This document shows positions 29,001 through 44,000 of a DNA stretch of 64,000 nt, piece after piece. The position numbers were made by a program, and so were the translations under genes. The stretch is from contig JAQFVV010012418.1 in assembly GCA_028023455.1 (NCBI GenBank), positions 5,081,244 to 5,145,243 of the forward strand, read 5' to 3'. Source of the stretch: Epiperipatus broadwayi (Eukaryota; Onychophora; Udeonychophora; Euonychophora; Peripatidae). The notes below the pieces were generated by a model. It did no database searches, was not told the origin of the DNA, and worked only from the letters and a program-made list of their open reading frames with translations. Numbering within the stretch: the first letter of the stretch is position 1; each line of letters opens with the position of its first letter.

Positions 29001-32000
29001 AGAAAAAAAATTTTAAGAGTGAAAATAAATTGACATGATTTGTGAATAAAAATAAAATAAAAATTGTCCAACTAAGCAAACTAGCTAATTGTTTTGTCTT
29101 TTTTTTGCTCTATTGGTAAAGAAAACTACCCTATCCCATTACTATAGTCAAATAAATTTGTTAACACTAGAATATTTTTAGTTTATCTTTTGTTTCTGCA
29201 TTTTTAAATAATTCTAACAACTTATATTTTTCAAATGAAAATAAAATTATTTAAAAATTTAGCAAACTATATTAAAGAAATAATGTATGCATCATAGAAA
29301 CAATTCCTTTTGCACTATATCCAAAGGTATAAATAGTTTCATTTTTAAAAGTGCATGTTTATAAACATATGCACTTACTTGATTTATAAATTAATATTCA
29401 GTTGAACTCTTTAAGTGAAATTTAAGTTAAGGATGTTTAGATAACACATTGTCTTTATATGAGAGATGATTTTGTGAAAAATAAAAAAGTTACCTGTTTT
29501 CATCAAATACAAACTCATTTTATTATTAAATAAAAATCAAGAGTATCTTAATTGTATTTATCTAGTTCATGTTTTATAATATTTTTAAAAATTGCTTACT
29601 ATTATTATATCATTCTATATATATATATAATGTTTGGAAATTAATTCATTGCAACTGTTTTTTAAATATAATTGAATAACCCTCCACCAAATGGCAATTC
29701 ATTTTAAAATTAAAAAGATACCTCTTCAACTTTGTTCTTCCTCATATATAGGGTGGATTATCTACAATGCTTTTGCTAGAATTTTGTAATCAATCACAAA
29801 TTTATTGCTAAATATTTTTAAAGCTTATTAACATGTACATATCAGGCAAGTATGGAATTTCTTTTTTAATCTTATCATTGATGATTTTAAATTCTAATAT
29901 TACGATAAATGAAGGACAACAAAATTAAAGAGGAATTTTTTTAACTTTAAAGTGTATTGTCATTTGCTGAAGCTTGAGGTTATCCAATTATGTTTAAAAA
30001 ACAGTTGCAATGGATTAAGCCCAAAACAATACATATAAATATTTAGACTATAAATTATTATCTATTACATAATATTAGAATTTAAAATCATCATTGATAA
30101 AATTAAAAATGAAAGAAATTTTATACTTGCCAATATTTAACAATAAATTTCTAATTGATTAAAAAAATTCATCCCTTCTAGCAAAAGCATTGTAAACAAA
30201 CCTCTTGGCATATGAAGGAAATTAAAGAAATGTCTTTTTAACTTTAAAATGTATTGTCATTTGCTGAAGCTGGAGGGCTATCAATTATATTTAAAACAAT
30301 TGCAATGAGTTAATCTCAGAACATTACATATAAATATTTAGTACTATAAATTATTATATATATTATTAATTTATGAAGGAAAGAAAGAATATGAATTTTT
30401 TTTTTAATGATCCATTAAGAAGAATATGCAGTTTTATATCTGATATAAGAAAATACAACTGAATTGGTAAAGAAAACTATAAAAGAATAAGAATCCAAAA
30501 TGTGTAAAATACATCTTGGTATTGGAAGGAACACTGTTTTAGCAATAGGAGAAAAAATTGGAATGATTAGTAAAAAGAGGGATGGCATCATGAAATATGT
30601 GGAAGTATAAAGAATTATATAGTAATGAAGAACAGAAAAATACCCCCTACAATTATTACATCTTCTGAATTACCAGTATTTTAAATGAACTGATGAGATA
30701 TACAATTTTTTTAAAATTAAATTATACAATCAATTTATAATTAAATGTATATAATAAATTGGAGACATTTTAATCTTTTAATTACTAATTCTAATCGGAT
30801 TTATAGATTTATTTATTTTTTGCTATCTACAAATCTAATCAAATTAACTTTTTTTCTTTTAAAAAAAAAAAATTATTTCAAGCTCTTTTACATGGGTTAA
30901 GTTTTAAGTTCTAGTAAAATTTATTTTAATAAATGTATATAAGTTTCTATTTATCTTTATATATTTATTGAATCCAAATAAGATGCTTTTCTATATCTCG
31001 TTCATGTTTGCACATCCAAAAAATAATAATACTTTAAATTTAAAATTTTTTTAAATAGATTTCATCATCCAACACATGCGTACTATATTAACTATGTATG
31101 CTGGGTGACTACTATAATATTAATAATTAATTTCATTAAATATCCTGTAATTATTATTAGAATTAGATTTATTAATAACTTTTTTTTATTTATCTTTAGT
31201 ACACATTTAATAATTGAAACTCATTTCAAAATAATGATAAGAATTTGTAGTTAATACCATATTAGGAATTATTAGACTGCCCAATAAATCATGGCAAGAT
31301 AATTAGTAAACTTTAATAACTTAATATTTATTTAATACAAATATTCAAATTTTATATTTTTTTTATCTTCCACATTAAATATTTTTTTCATTCATTTCAC
31401 ATTTTTAATATTGAGTCCTTACTCATCTTTCTCACTTCATATTTATTTTCAATCATTAGTTATTCTCATCCTGTAACAACTAAAATTGTACACTATCTTT
31501 TTAACTCTATATAATATTATTAAAAAAAAAAAAAAAGAATAATAAATTTTAATAGATGGATTAGTTTGCGGTGTAATCTATCATAGAAAACATGAAATCA
31601 TTTATAACTTGATTAAAAATAAAATATTCAGTATAATCCAACATGTAAATGAATGATAAAAATAAATTATACTGGTATATTTTTTAAACACAATATATAT
31701 ATATATTTAAATTTTAAATAGCATGCATTTATTTACCTTCAAGGTTAAATGGAGGGGAAAATCATAAGAGATTTTTCAATTCATTGGAAATTAATAACAG
31801 TGTGAAAACAAACAAATAATTATTTAAAATTATAATTATAAACATCAGTATATTATTTTCTTTCACCAAAACACTTATTTAAGCCAAGCCATAAATAAAA
31901 CAGTAAAATTCCTTTTTTGATGCAAAATTATGAATTTTAATTTTATTCTTTCTGTTTAAAATATTGATATTAAACTACAAATTTCCATGAAAACTTATAT

Positions 32001-35000
32001 TTTTAAACATTTTGGTATTTGAAAAATTATAATAAATAATAAAAAAATCTTATACAATCCCTAAATATTTATATATTAATAATTACACATAAAAAGCTTT
32101 TTCAGCATATGTTTTTGTGCTCTTTTAAAATGTTAAGCATCTATTTTAACATTAAACAATTAATGAAGATAGAACATTATCTAGTGTTCTGTAATGGAAG
32201 TAAATAACAATAATTATAAAACCAAAAACTAATGCGATTGTAGCTGATTCTTTTCAGTAATTAGCTTATTGTGTCTTGGAGATAAATTAGTGACTGCTAA
32301 GCACAACATAAAGCTTGATTTATTAATAAATGATTTTTTTCATTTGATTTTATGTGTATCATTGCCAAAATGTCAATTCACATAAATATGTAGTCAAAAG
32401 TGGCAATAATACTATTAAGGCTTTTTCATGTAATTCTAGATTTTAACCCAAAGTTCAGTTGTACTTGTTTATTTAAATAATAAGTTTAATATACTACTAC
32501 AATTTAAGGCTATTAATTTTACCTGTTCCAAATGATTTAAGTTATTTTCTTGTTCAATAAATGGATTCAAAAGCCACATTTTTGCCTTTCCATGTGTCTT
32601 CTTCCTATGAATAATATTGATCAAATGCACAATATCCTATTAAATATCCATAAACAATATTTTTTAGTTTGCCAATATTTATATCAACTTCATTTATCAA
32701 TTCTGAAAATGAATGAAATGTCATAGTTTTAATTTTTTCTTGAATGTTTCTATTTTTATTCCATAAATCAAATTAGTACTATTTCTTTGCAGGATTAAAT
32801 TTAGTTCATTTATTAATGAAAATATGTCCAACAAGTAGGCCAATTTAGCAGCCCAATTGTTGTCACAGAAAATATTTTTCAATTTTGAATTTTTTGTTTC
32901 TAGAATTGTTTCAACTTCTCTTGTTAATTCATAAAATCTTGCTAATATTTTCCTTTTCAACAATGTACTTCTACATGAAGTAGTACATTTTCATGTCCAG
33001 ATTCCATTTCAGTGCATAAATTTGTAAATCGTCTTGAATTTAGTGTTGTACTGGTCAGTTTGGAATTCCAGCCTGAGTACCTCAAGTCAGATCATGTACA
33101 AGATACATAAGTCAGGGACACTGCCCTACAGGTTCAAACCTAGGTCTCTTTACTTATGATTAGCAATACTGATGATACAAGTCATATTCAATTATTTCCG
33201 GCCGGCAGCTCAGCGGTAAAACAAAAAAACACTAATTAGGCAACTGGCCAGATTTATATAATAGTTATCGATAATAAATTGTTTGTCTTCAGGGTACATA
33301 TCAACCTAATGTGTATAAATATATGTGTGTGGAAAAGCATAATCAATAGTATAGACAATGACTTCATAGTAAGATTTTAAATATAGTTTAATAATACGCA
33401 TATTCTGCATTAATAGATATATATTACGTTTGAATAAATATGAATATTAGTCTCGCATTACAACATTTACATATTTCAAAGTCTTATACGTATATCAAAA
33501 ACAAATATAACTTTATTTAATACCTTTATTAATAGTCCAGTTTTATACGTATATTTAACCAGATATAATTTTATTTAATCCATTTATTAACAGTGCGGTT
33601 TTATACATATATTAAAACAGATATAACTTTATAAGTTTTATGAACAATCATTTAACCTGGGAATAGATTACCAGCATTTTGTATATGCAATTAATTTATT
33701 GTGTTAGGACATAATACCTCAATAAAGATTTTATATTTCAGATAAAGCGTAAAGGAAGGATATACTGAGCATTTTAATTATCTGGAATCGGATACTGATG
33801 CATTAATTTATAGATTTAAATATAAAATTCAGCTATAATATTTAAATATGTGTACTTCAGTTCAAGTGGTCACAACATCAAACTATGGAATTGAATAGGC
33901 AGGGTTTAATAAAGAAATAATAAGGTAGAGTAATGGTGGTGCTAAGATGCGGGCTATTTTTATATTAAAGAAATCCATTTGCAAGACATGATGGTGTGCT
34001 TATGAAGTTATTGGATGAGATGCGATTTTTATTTCGCATCATATGAGACCGACTTGTGACACTCCAAATTTTCAGAGATCAGTCACTGGAACAAAGAAAT
34101 ATTCAGCCTGAATGGGATCGCACTCATGGTGCAAAAATCCCATTATTAATCAGGTCCATGGTCTATTCCCCTATCACGGACTGGAAGTGACGAATAAATG
34201 GCTCGGGTCTTTCCCATTGCCTGTTTTGGATGAATAGCACCCAATTAGGAAATAGACTGACATTAGCAACGTTTGGATAATATATATATAACAATTATTT
34301 CTGGTGCTTAAAATTAACCCAAGGTATTAGTTATTCCTTTTCTTGACGGTATCAAATTATTTAAGCTGATTGACGAACATTATGATACGTATTTTGAAAT
34401 ATAAGATAGATTTCTCACTTTAATAGTTTTTTTTCTTTTAATAAATTTAAAATATAGAGCTCAATTCTCCCCACCCTACGCCATCTAACTTTAACATTAT
34501 TTTGGGATTGAACACAAAGTGATAAACAAAATTTTTAATAGCATTAATCTGCTTATTTACTTGGCTGAGGATATTTGGAGGATCATTATACAAGATATGA
34601 ATATTAATTTAGGTGATTTTTAAACATAAAATGACATATGAAATATATATAATCTTTTTAATTTCCCAAAATCTGCAATCTTAAATCATTTACGTTTTTT
34701 TTTTTTTATTAATGTGGGAAATGTTTTCCCCCTCCATCAAACCACAATAATAAGATCCTAAGAAAAATAATCTTAAAACTTTCCAACTCGGCAAATGTAC
34801 AACTTTATAATAAACAACTTAATTAATCAAATGATGCTTTTTTTAAAAAAAATAACAGGAGACTTAGCTAAATTTAAACACATTTGCAGAGGGAAAATAA
34901 ATGAATGGCATATTACTTGAACGAAACAAAAAGAAATATATATATATTACAAATATATAGAAAATCAATGCCGCACCATTTTAAAATAAGAATTTTGCGA

Positions 35001-38000
35001 GGCTAATAGAGAATTATATGATTAGTTTTATAAAGAATCGTGAAAAGTGAATTAAAGATTACTGCATAGGTAAATTTTATAAGAATGTACATTTAGTTTA
35101 CATTAAATTTTAGTTACATTTAATATACATAAGATATAGAAGATAAATGTGAGAGGCAGCACTATTATCTTTATAATACTTTTTTGAGTCCATGCTGGTG
35201 TAACATTTCATTATTTTGACGTGATCAGAAATTAACGGCAGGTAGCATGCTTTTTCAGATCAAGTTCAGGGCACAGTTAAATAGTTCAAGGTTTCATTTA
35301 AGTTCGAGAAGCATTTCCATAGAGATTGGCTCAGGAACGGCCAAAGGGAAGGCGCAATGGTTTTATTCCTCGGTCATGTCTGATAACAGATGGCATCAAA
35401 TCAGTTAAACCAAATTCTTTCTCCGAAAAGCTAATAATTTAGACTAAGCTAAAACAAAGCAGACTCAAATTCAGATTTTGATATTTTTTTGATTATCCCT
35501 TATCAATCCAATGTTTGCCATCTTTATACGATCCCTTAGAATGTTGCAATGCACTTCAAACTTGTGACCTGAAGCGATGTATAATTTTAGTACAATAGCT
35601 AATTTTCTACAGCAAGCCCACCTTTGTTTCATAAGGAATTTAAGATAATGCAATCGGTCTGAAAAATTGTTTTAATTCTATTTTAGTCCGTCTTGCATTG
35701 GTGGTCAAGAGGTCAGCGCGACTGCCTTGCACTTGCAGGCAGTTGCCCGGGTTGCGGGTTCGCATCCCGGCCGATGCTATGACACTTTAAAAAAAAAAAA
35801 AATTCTATTTTAGTATTTGTAAAGATCTCTTAGATAGATTACTTATATGTTAATGGAAAAGTGACTTTTATTCATAGCACTTTTGATTTATTTGACTTAC
35901 ATTGATAAATCCCCCCCCCCTTTTTTTTTGTTTTAAATTTTATAGTAATGTTTCTACAAATTTCCAACCCATCTTATGCCGCCATGATTAATAAAATATA
36001 TAAAACTTTAAATACATATTTCCTAATTAATTCATATACACATTATTAGTACATTAAAAGTGTGTGTATATTGTGATTAAATCTATCCCTCGTTGCGTGT
36101 CCACGACTCTATTGATTCACTTTCCCAAATCATTAATTTATTTCTATCAAAATGGGATTAATATTGAAGTGAAAAGAAAAAAATTCTGGGTAAATAGCGA
36201 GTACATGTACAAGCACGGAGAGATAGACTTTGAACTCTGTTAGATGGTACAATGATTATTGATACTCATGAAGCATAATCTGAGCTTCACATTATCCGCT
36301 TCAGTGTATGGCATTTAATATAATTTATTATTTTTATTATTCAAGTCAGGAGACTTGTGTAGCATATAAATATTCGCAGTGTATAACACAATCAGTAAAA
36401 ATTATTTTGTCATCCCCTATTTTAATTTTTTTTTCAATTCCTGAATGTTTTTCAGTCATATTTGCTGCTCCATTAATGCATAAGCCAACACAGTCTTTCC
36501 AATTAAAGTATTTTTTCAATGTAATTATCAATTGTTTTAAATATATCTGAATTAGTTGTGTGATTAGGAAGTTCATCACAACAAGAAAAAAAATTTATAT
36601 CATTAATTTTGGAATCAACATAATGAATATAACAAAAATACAGTTTTATTGGTACATCCATAGATTTGTTTTTGAATTGTGAACAATGATTTATTTGCTT
36701 TTTGAATTAATTGATCTTCAACATTTGTTGCTAATTCACTAAATCAGTGTTGAATAGTATTGTTAGAAAGCGGCAAAGTTTTCATTTTGTCTCCAGCAAT
36801 AGTATCTACGATTTCAAAACATATGTCTGCCAAACATGGTTTAATTAAGTTTTTGGCAATAGAGTACTGCTTTTTGCATATAGCAATCCTTCAAGCAAGT
36901 AAATATGATGCTTTTACGAGGACTTAATCGACTGAAAAAAATTTAAAAGGTAATTTTTGTTTTTTAATTCAGCACTTTTACATTCAAAAAAATCCATTGG
37001 CTTACTTTGTAAATTTGAATGTTTGGTCGGTAAATGGTGCATTGATTTGCAGGCTTCATCTATTCATTGGATACATATTTTTTTTTAAATAATGCATTGA
37101 AGTCTGGGTAGACTTTCTTCTGATTCAGGTCAAGAAGTGAAACCAAATTTTAAATAATCATGATTTAATTGATGAACAACAGTACATTTTTGTTTTGCTT
37201 GAGGTGAGTCATTTTGTGAATAATTTTTTTTTTTTAAGTGTCATAGCATCGGCCGGGACACGAACCCGGGCAACTGCCTGCAAGTGCAAGGCAGTCGCGC
37301 TGACCTCTCGTCCACCAATACAAGACTATATATTTTCAAATAAATAATATTTTCATTAGCATTCAAAGTATTTAATACTTCATTTTCAAAAAAGTCTGTA
37401 ATAGTTTTTGTTTTCTTGTTATTATTTTTAAAAGTTAAAATTTATCAAAAAAGTAAATATCAGGTACTTATTAAGTATACATCTATTATATAGTAATTGC
37501 TATTACTGCGGCCAGTGTAATTCCAATCAGTTAGCTACGGCAAACTACATAGTACATATGACAGTCTGCCTCAACGTATGAAATGTGCATGCGCAAAGAT
37601 GATTGGTATTAAGCAATATAATTTTTTTGGTAGTGTTTTGGTGCTTAGTTTATTTTTTATGAATAAAACAACAAACAAGAAAATCTTAGAACTGAATTAA
37701 AAATAAATTTAATAAAATTACTCATTATTTAAAAGATTATAAAAAAAAAAATATGTAACAAATGTGAACAAATTATTTGTAAAAAAATTGTAATAATGTG
37801 AATAAATTTATAAGCTTTTTGCAGACCACTAAAATTTTTCTGTGGATTGCCAGTTGAGAAATACTGGACTACATAACATAACAATATACAGAATAAATAA
37901 TATATACATTATATAACTTTATATATATTACCTTATATAATTTTCCATTTATTTTTACTTGATCAGTTATTAAGTAAATTTATTGGAAGTTTTATAAATA

Positions 38001-41000
38001 TTGATATAATTATTTAAGTTATACTTAATATAACATATTTTATATATTTGTCTTCATTTTGTATCTAATATAATTTAAAGTTTAATATTTTTTGTAGCAT
38101 ATATTTTATGACCATATGTTAAAGTAAATGTAAAAAGCAGATTTGTCATCTCATTTATTAATTGCATTTTTATGTTCTTTGGCTCTTATTTTTTAATTGT
38201 TTCCCTGTATGACCATAGTAAATCATATTGAAATGGTCACAATTTTATATACATTTCCTTTTTTGTATTTTATATTGTTTCTTAATTTATAATCTATTAT
38301 TTTATCCAGACTTTTACTATTCGACTATCCATTATTTATATGTTTATCATATAATTTTTGCTCTTATTAATGTATTATAAATCTACTAAAGAAAACAAAT
38401 TTAAAAAAATTATACCCATAGGTTCACAACATGTTGACAGTCATTAAAAATTTTGAGTATAGAAATAATAAATATAATACAATTAAAAATGTAGCTGATT
38501 TACAAAATAATTTTATTAAATTATACAAAGATTATGGCTATAAACCTAAAACTATTAAAAATATACTTCTTAATTTTAAAACAAACTATATGGTAACATT
38601 TCTATGAAAAATGTCTATGATGATGATAGTAGCAATAGTTCAAATAAGAAATGGATCAAACTTTCATGTGCTCAAATTTATAATGCATTAATAAATAACA
38701 AAAATTATTTTGATAAGCATATAAATATGGATGGTCAAATACTAAAAGTCTGGATAAATTAATAGTAATTATAAATTAAGAGACTATATAAAATAAAGGA
38801 ATTGTATATAAAATTATTTGTGATCATTGCAATATGATGTACTATATCATGTAGGGAAACCAAAAGTAAGAACTAAAGAACGTAACAATGTAATTAATAG
38901 GCAAGATGATAAATCTGCTTTATACATTCATTACTTAACATGTGAACATAAAGTAGATGCTATAAAAAATATTAACCTTTTTAATTGCATTAATGATACA
39001 AAAAGAAGACAAATATATGAAATATTTTATATTAAGCATAGCTTAAATAATTACACTTGGGTCTCGTTTTATGCGGATTATTTTAATGCGATTTTGAAGT
39101 TATGCGATTCATGTTTCTTCTTCATATCTTTCATATTTCACTATATTTATTAGATATCAAGAAATTTAAATTATTAATAACTTATTTTGACTTGAAATAC
39201 TTTTTTTTTTTTTTTCAAAAATTATAGTAGCAGCTAACATGAATATGGCCTGAAGCTGTATTTAGAATCTTAACTTCTATGTAAATAACCTACTTATACT
39301 AATGAGTAAATAATAATAATAATAGATTTATACTTATGCATAAAAATATCGCAATAAATATTCAAAAATTTTAAACTTTTAAAACATATTTAAAAAATTT
39401 TTTTAGATTGTTAAAATAAATAACGAAGATTTTATTGATTTTTTAAACTGAAAATAATCTTTCTAATGATAAATTATAATCTTTTTGTTTTGATTGCAAT
39501 CTCATTTTTTTAATATATAAACAGAAAACGATTAACAAAGCACAAGACTAAAAGTGGCGCTAGTTGTACATGTCACGAATCTGATTCACAAACGAATGTA
39601 TATTTTCAAATAGTGGTAATGATTAATCTGATTCACAAACGAACGCATATTCTCAAATAGCGGTAATGATTAAAATATGTATGAAAAAATGTAAAATTAA
39701 ATACTGTAGTTAATAATAAAAGTTGGTCTTGTATTAATTTTTTTCAAATATTTGAAATTTTTTATTAGTCATACTTTATTTCCTTATTTTTTTTAGTGCA
39801 AATTTTAAAGTAATTTTTCCTTGTTGCTTTGCTTTTATGCGATTTCTGAAAATTACTGGAACATATCCCCCATTTTTCAAGGTAAGTTAAGTCTATTTTT
39901 GTGGATTTCTTTTGTGCGCGTTTTCTGAGGAACCTATCTACCCCATAAAACTAGACCCAGGTATATATGAATATTTATAAAATTTCAATAAACTTAGTTA
40001 ACATCTGATCAATTAAAAATGAATGGAAAATTATATAAAATAGTACTATATTGTTGTTATATAGTCTATTCTTTGAAGTTATATTGAATCTCTATACTAA
40101 AAATTTTTATTCTATTTTATTTATGTTGTTATTTTACTTCCATTAACATTTGACAATGGTATAAAACTATATGCTGAAAAGGTTTTTTATATGTTATACA
40201 TCTGTTGTATATGATTTTTTATTTATTTATTATAACTTATATGAAAGGACAACATAATGGATTTCATTAATTTCCATTTTTGATATTTAAAAAATATATC
40301 AAACTTCTGCCCCCCCCCCACCCTTAATAAAATTATTTTATCTAATCTGTATCTTTGATATAATAAATTTTTAAAAAAATTATAAATTTTCATAGATTCT
40401 TTGTTTAATTTATTGAGTATATAACATAGTACTAACAAAACTGTTTTTTTTTTTTTTAATGATTTTCTTCTCATTGCCAATAAGTAGATCAGCTAATTCT
40501 TTCTAAATAAATTTTCTGGCTCATTTTAAAGCTTTCTTTAAACAAATAGAATCAGTAATTGAATATATAATAATTATGATTATAAAACTTAAAAAAAAAG
40601 AAACCCCCCCCCTCTTGTTTTTTTAATTTGTATTGAATAAATTGATTTAATTTGATGAAAATGCTCAAGATTAAAATAGGTTAAATGAATTAGTATATTG
40701 TTTGAACGTTTATTATTAATATTTTTTTAATGTATAAAATATCATTAATAACAAAAGCAGTGAAAACTAGATTTCACATGACATTATTTCAAGGTTTTTT
40801 TTTGTTGTTGTTGTTTTGTTTTTATGTGGGATGCACTCGGAAAAAAATTTCAATATGATTGTTAAAGATTTTTCATAAACAAAAAAGATGTGAATAAAAA
40901 TTTTCAGAATGTTTCAGTGTATGTACATATTTATAGGTACAGCATCCACATTTCATCCAGTCACTTGCCAATTATCTAGGTAATAGAAATCATAAAACAG

Positions 41001-44000
41001 ATAACTTATTATGTGTCTTGTCAAATATTTCAGTCAAATTTTGGACTGAGAATAAGTTTATATTCTCAATATTAATATTTAATACCTATTAGTTATTTAT
41101 GGGCTTATTAAAAATCAATCAATCTGCAATTTAGCCTTGTCAAATGAAAGAAGGGAGTAGTTGGTTTGAGCAGTTTTGTTTTGTTAATGCTTAGAAATTT
41201 TATATGAATAAAAGAGTTAGCATTCATAAAATTTCACTATATTTTCTACTCTCTTTGGTTAATGTACAGTGTTTCTGGATAAAATATATCAGAAATTTAT
41301 ATTGTGGCTAAGATTCATGGAACAAATATTTAAAAACTTTTTTATATTTTTTGTGGCAAATTTTTTTTTTTTTTGCAAAAGTTATTGTGCTATCCAATAA
41401 AATATATTTAGAAGAAAACAATTTTTTCATATTTTTGACATTAAATGATTACATAATTAAAATTGTATTGAAACTATCAATTGTATTTACAATGATATTA
41501 AAAAGGAAAAAAAATGTCACCAACATTTCAAATTTTTTTTTTTTTTTACATACTATCAAAGTAAAATACTATAATATCAAAATAGTTTATGATCAACAAA
41601 AAATAAATCAGCACCATTAAGCAAAAGCTCTATGTTTGATCTCTTTCTATTGTAACAACAAGCTAGAAGTCAATATACTAGTGCTTCTTATATAAATACT
41701 ATACCATTTAACCATAAAAAGTGTATTTTTATTCATATGTAAATATCTTAAAATATTTTTTTCCCAATGTTTAATAATACTCAACAAAATATACTTATTG
41801 TGCTTTATCACATGCTTTTCAAGATCATTGAAATAAATATCTTTATTTTTCTATATATATTGTAACCAGTTGGGTTACATCACACACACTAATATAGTGT
41901 ATGTGAATATATATATATGTAAAATAAAGGTAAAGTAGAAATAAACAGACAAAAATTATAATAGATATTTTTTACATTTACTGAAATAGAAATAAAATAA
42001 CAATAAGTAAAGAGTTAAATAATAACTCTGATTTAAAATAAAAATTGTTTTATAAATTAAACTTTTAAAATGTCTGATAAATATTATTTGTAATTCTGAT
42101 TTTGAAATTTAAATGTAAGCATGTTTTTTTGATAATTTTTAAAAAAATGTCTATTTTTGAAATCTAATTAATTTGTAAATTTTTATTGTCTAAGTGAAAA
42201 CATGTATTCCAATGGATTAGAGGGATAAAGATAAAACTCTGTTTTTCATCAAGGTGTTGTTAACACCTCAGATGATTTTATAAAAAGAGCTGATAAAAAA
42301 TATCAGTCAGTCTGGATAGTGATTTTGAATAGAACAGGTCAGCTGCAGAGATGGTTACAATATTTTGTTGCAACTTGATGAGGTGCAGCAGTTGGTTTTA
42401 GCTAACTAGAGTTAGCAGTCCATCTACCATGAATTGATGTAGCTGAAGATAGGACAGCAGATCCAGAGCTGCTAATATTTTCCTTCACAGGAGTTTTGAT
42501 TTATTTGAAGCTGGGTCACTTCTAAATCAATAGCCTAAAAAAAAAAAATGAGGGTAAAATAGCTAGCAGGTTCATACAGATCTCCTATGAAGATCTAAGG
42601 GAGTATAGTCCAGTAGCTAGCTGCCTTATAGTTTACTGTAGTGTTTTTATTCATGAAGCCAGGGTCACTTCAAATGGATCAACTAACTGCTTAAATATGT
42701 TCTAGAAGACAGCTTGACAATTGCTTGGACTACAAAAATAAGCACATGGTATGCCAACTAATTACTTGAATAATTTTCCCTGATGATGATAACAAGCCTG
42801 GAATTATATTTTTTCTGATGGACTAGAAACCAATCTTAACAAGAGAAAGCATGAAGAAATTGATGTACTTATGCTACTGTTTATCTATACACGGAGGGAA
42901 CTGCCGATAAACATGTCGCGTGTATATACAGTCAATTATTTTATCATAATATTTCTTAAAGTGACTTCTAAAATTATAAATTAATAACTTAAAGCAAAAC
43001 AAGTAAATAATTTGCTTGAGTCAAATGTCTAAAAGAAAGACGATTTGATATATATTTAAAGAAATTGTTTTGGTAAATCTTTATTTAAAAAAATGACATT
43101 AAAAGAAGAATGTACAAATGCAAACATAATTTTGTTTGAATTAAAATCATAAAAGCAACTGTTTTAAATTGGTCTAAGAATGCAGATAATTAATCAATAA
43201 GTACTTGTCAAACAAAAGTTGACTTTATTTAGTTTGATAAAAAAAACTTATAAACTGAAATGAAATTTTAAATTGTATATTTTGTTTATACACACGTAGA
43301 TGTGTGAAATTTGTGTTTTCCAATTGAATTAATTATAAAAAATATATATAATATAGTAATAAGTTGAATATATTTTATTATACTTTTTGTAAATTAATGT
43401 AACAATTTAAATGTTGAATAATTATTTAAATCTCAATGTGATCATTTGAAATTTTGTATTATAATCAAAATCAGAAAATTCACTCACATGCACATATGTG
43501 TGCGTATATATGTCAATTGTATTGTAAATAACAATGCTGTCAGATAGACACTTATGTGTAAAATTTTGATCATTTTTCTAAATTAAATGTTAATTTAAAC
43601 ATGTTTATTTTGTATCAAGCCACATGCCTGTGTGCTGAATGGGTTTTAAGTAAATCTAATTTATTAATCATGTAACTCAATGTATACTTTTCAAAATCAG
43701 AACCCTTATAAGACCTTAATCATTTTTTTATTGTTATTAATAAACTTATTTAATTGTTGAAATTGTATTCCATCATCTCTTGTTCACATACAGTAATAGA
43801 GCTTGTGTTCTCTGGGCTAGATTCGGACACGGATAAATGGGGATGTCTATTTAGTGCTTTGGGCATCCAGAGATGATCAATCATCATCCTGGTTGGCACA
43901 AATGAGGATACTCTTTAAAGTCCATGCACTATTATCTTTTATTTTAGTTTAGCCTTAGTAGGAGTTAAGTTTATAATTGACCAATACAAGTGGCCTGAGC

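Larger units (their letters stand above)
33045..36340. mobile_element. 3.3-kb insertion splitting the hAT transposase
   Basis: Bounded by the two halves of one transposase frame. Inside are: a tRNA-5'-like scrap (33187, GGCCGGCAGCTCAGCGGTAA), a 59-bp minisatellite (33481-33650), a less AT-rich block (33890-34260) and a tRNA-derived SINE (35703-35795). No transposase, RT or long open frame was recognised. Its own ends are not obvious, so it may be several nested insertions. Confidence 0.5.
32540..37870 (-). mobile_element. hAT-family DNA transposon remnant (ZBED5/SCAND3-like transposase), split
   Basis: Minus-strand transposase fragments occupy 36346-37100 and 32540-33045. The intact-looking 5' terminus is at 37870: read on the minus strand it begins CAGTATTTCTCAACTGGCAA, a classic hAT-type terminal repeat. 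The transposase is interrupted between about 33045 and 36340 by 3.3 kb of unrelated DNA. The 3' terminal repeat was not located. Stops are present in both parts, so it is inactive. Confidence 0.75.

Noticed and set aside
33132-33210. Second tRNA-like structure (GGTTCAAACC and AGCTCAGCGGTAA)
   Set aside because: The A-box-like and B-box-like parts are in the wrong order on the plus strand and do not fold together.
35703-35795. Functional tRNA gene
   Set aside because: Irregular anticodon and variable regions, a poly-A tail and a second dispersed copy point to a SINE.
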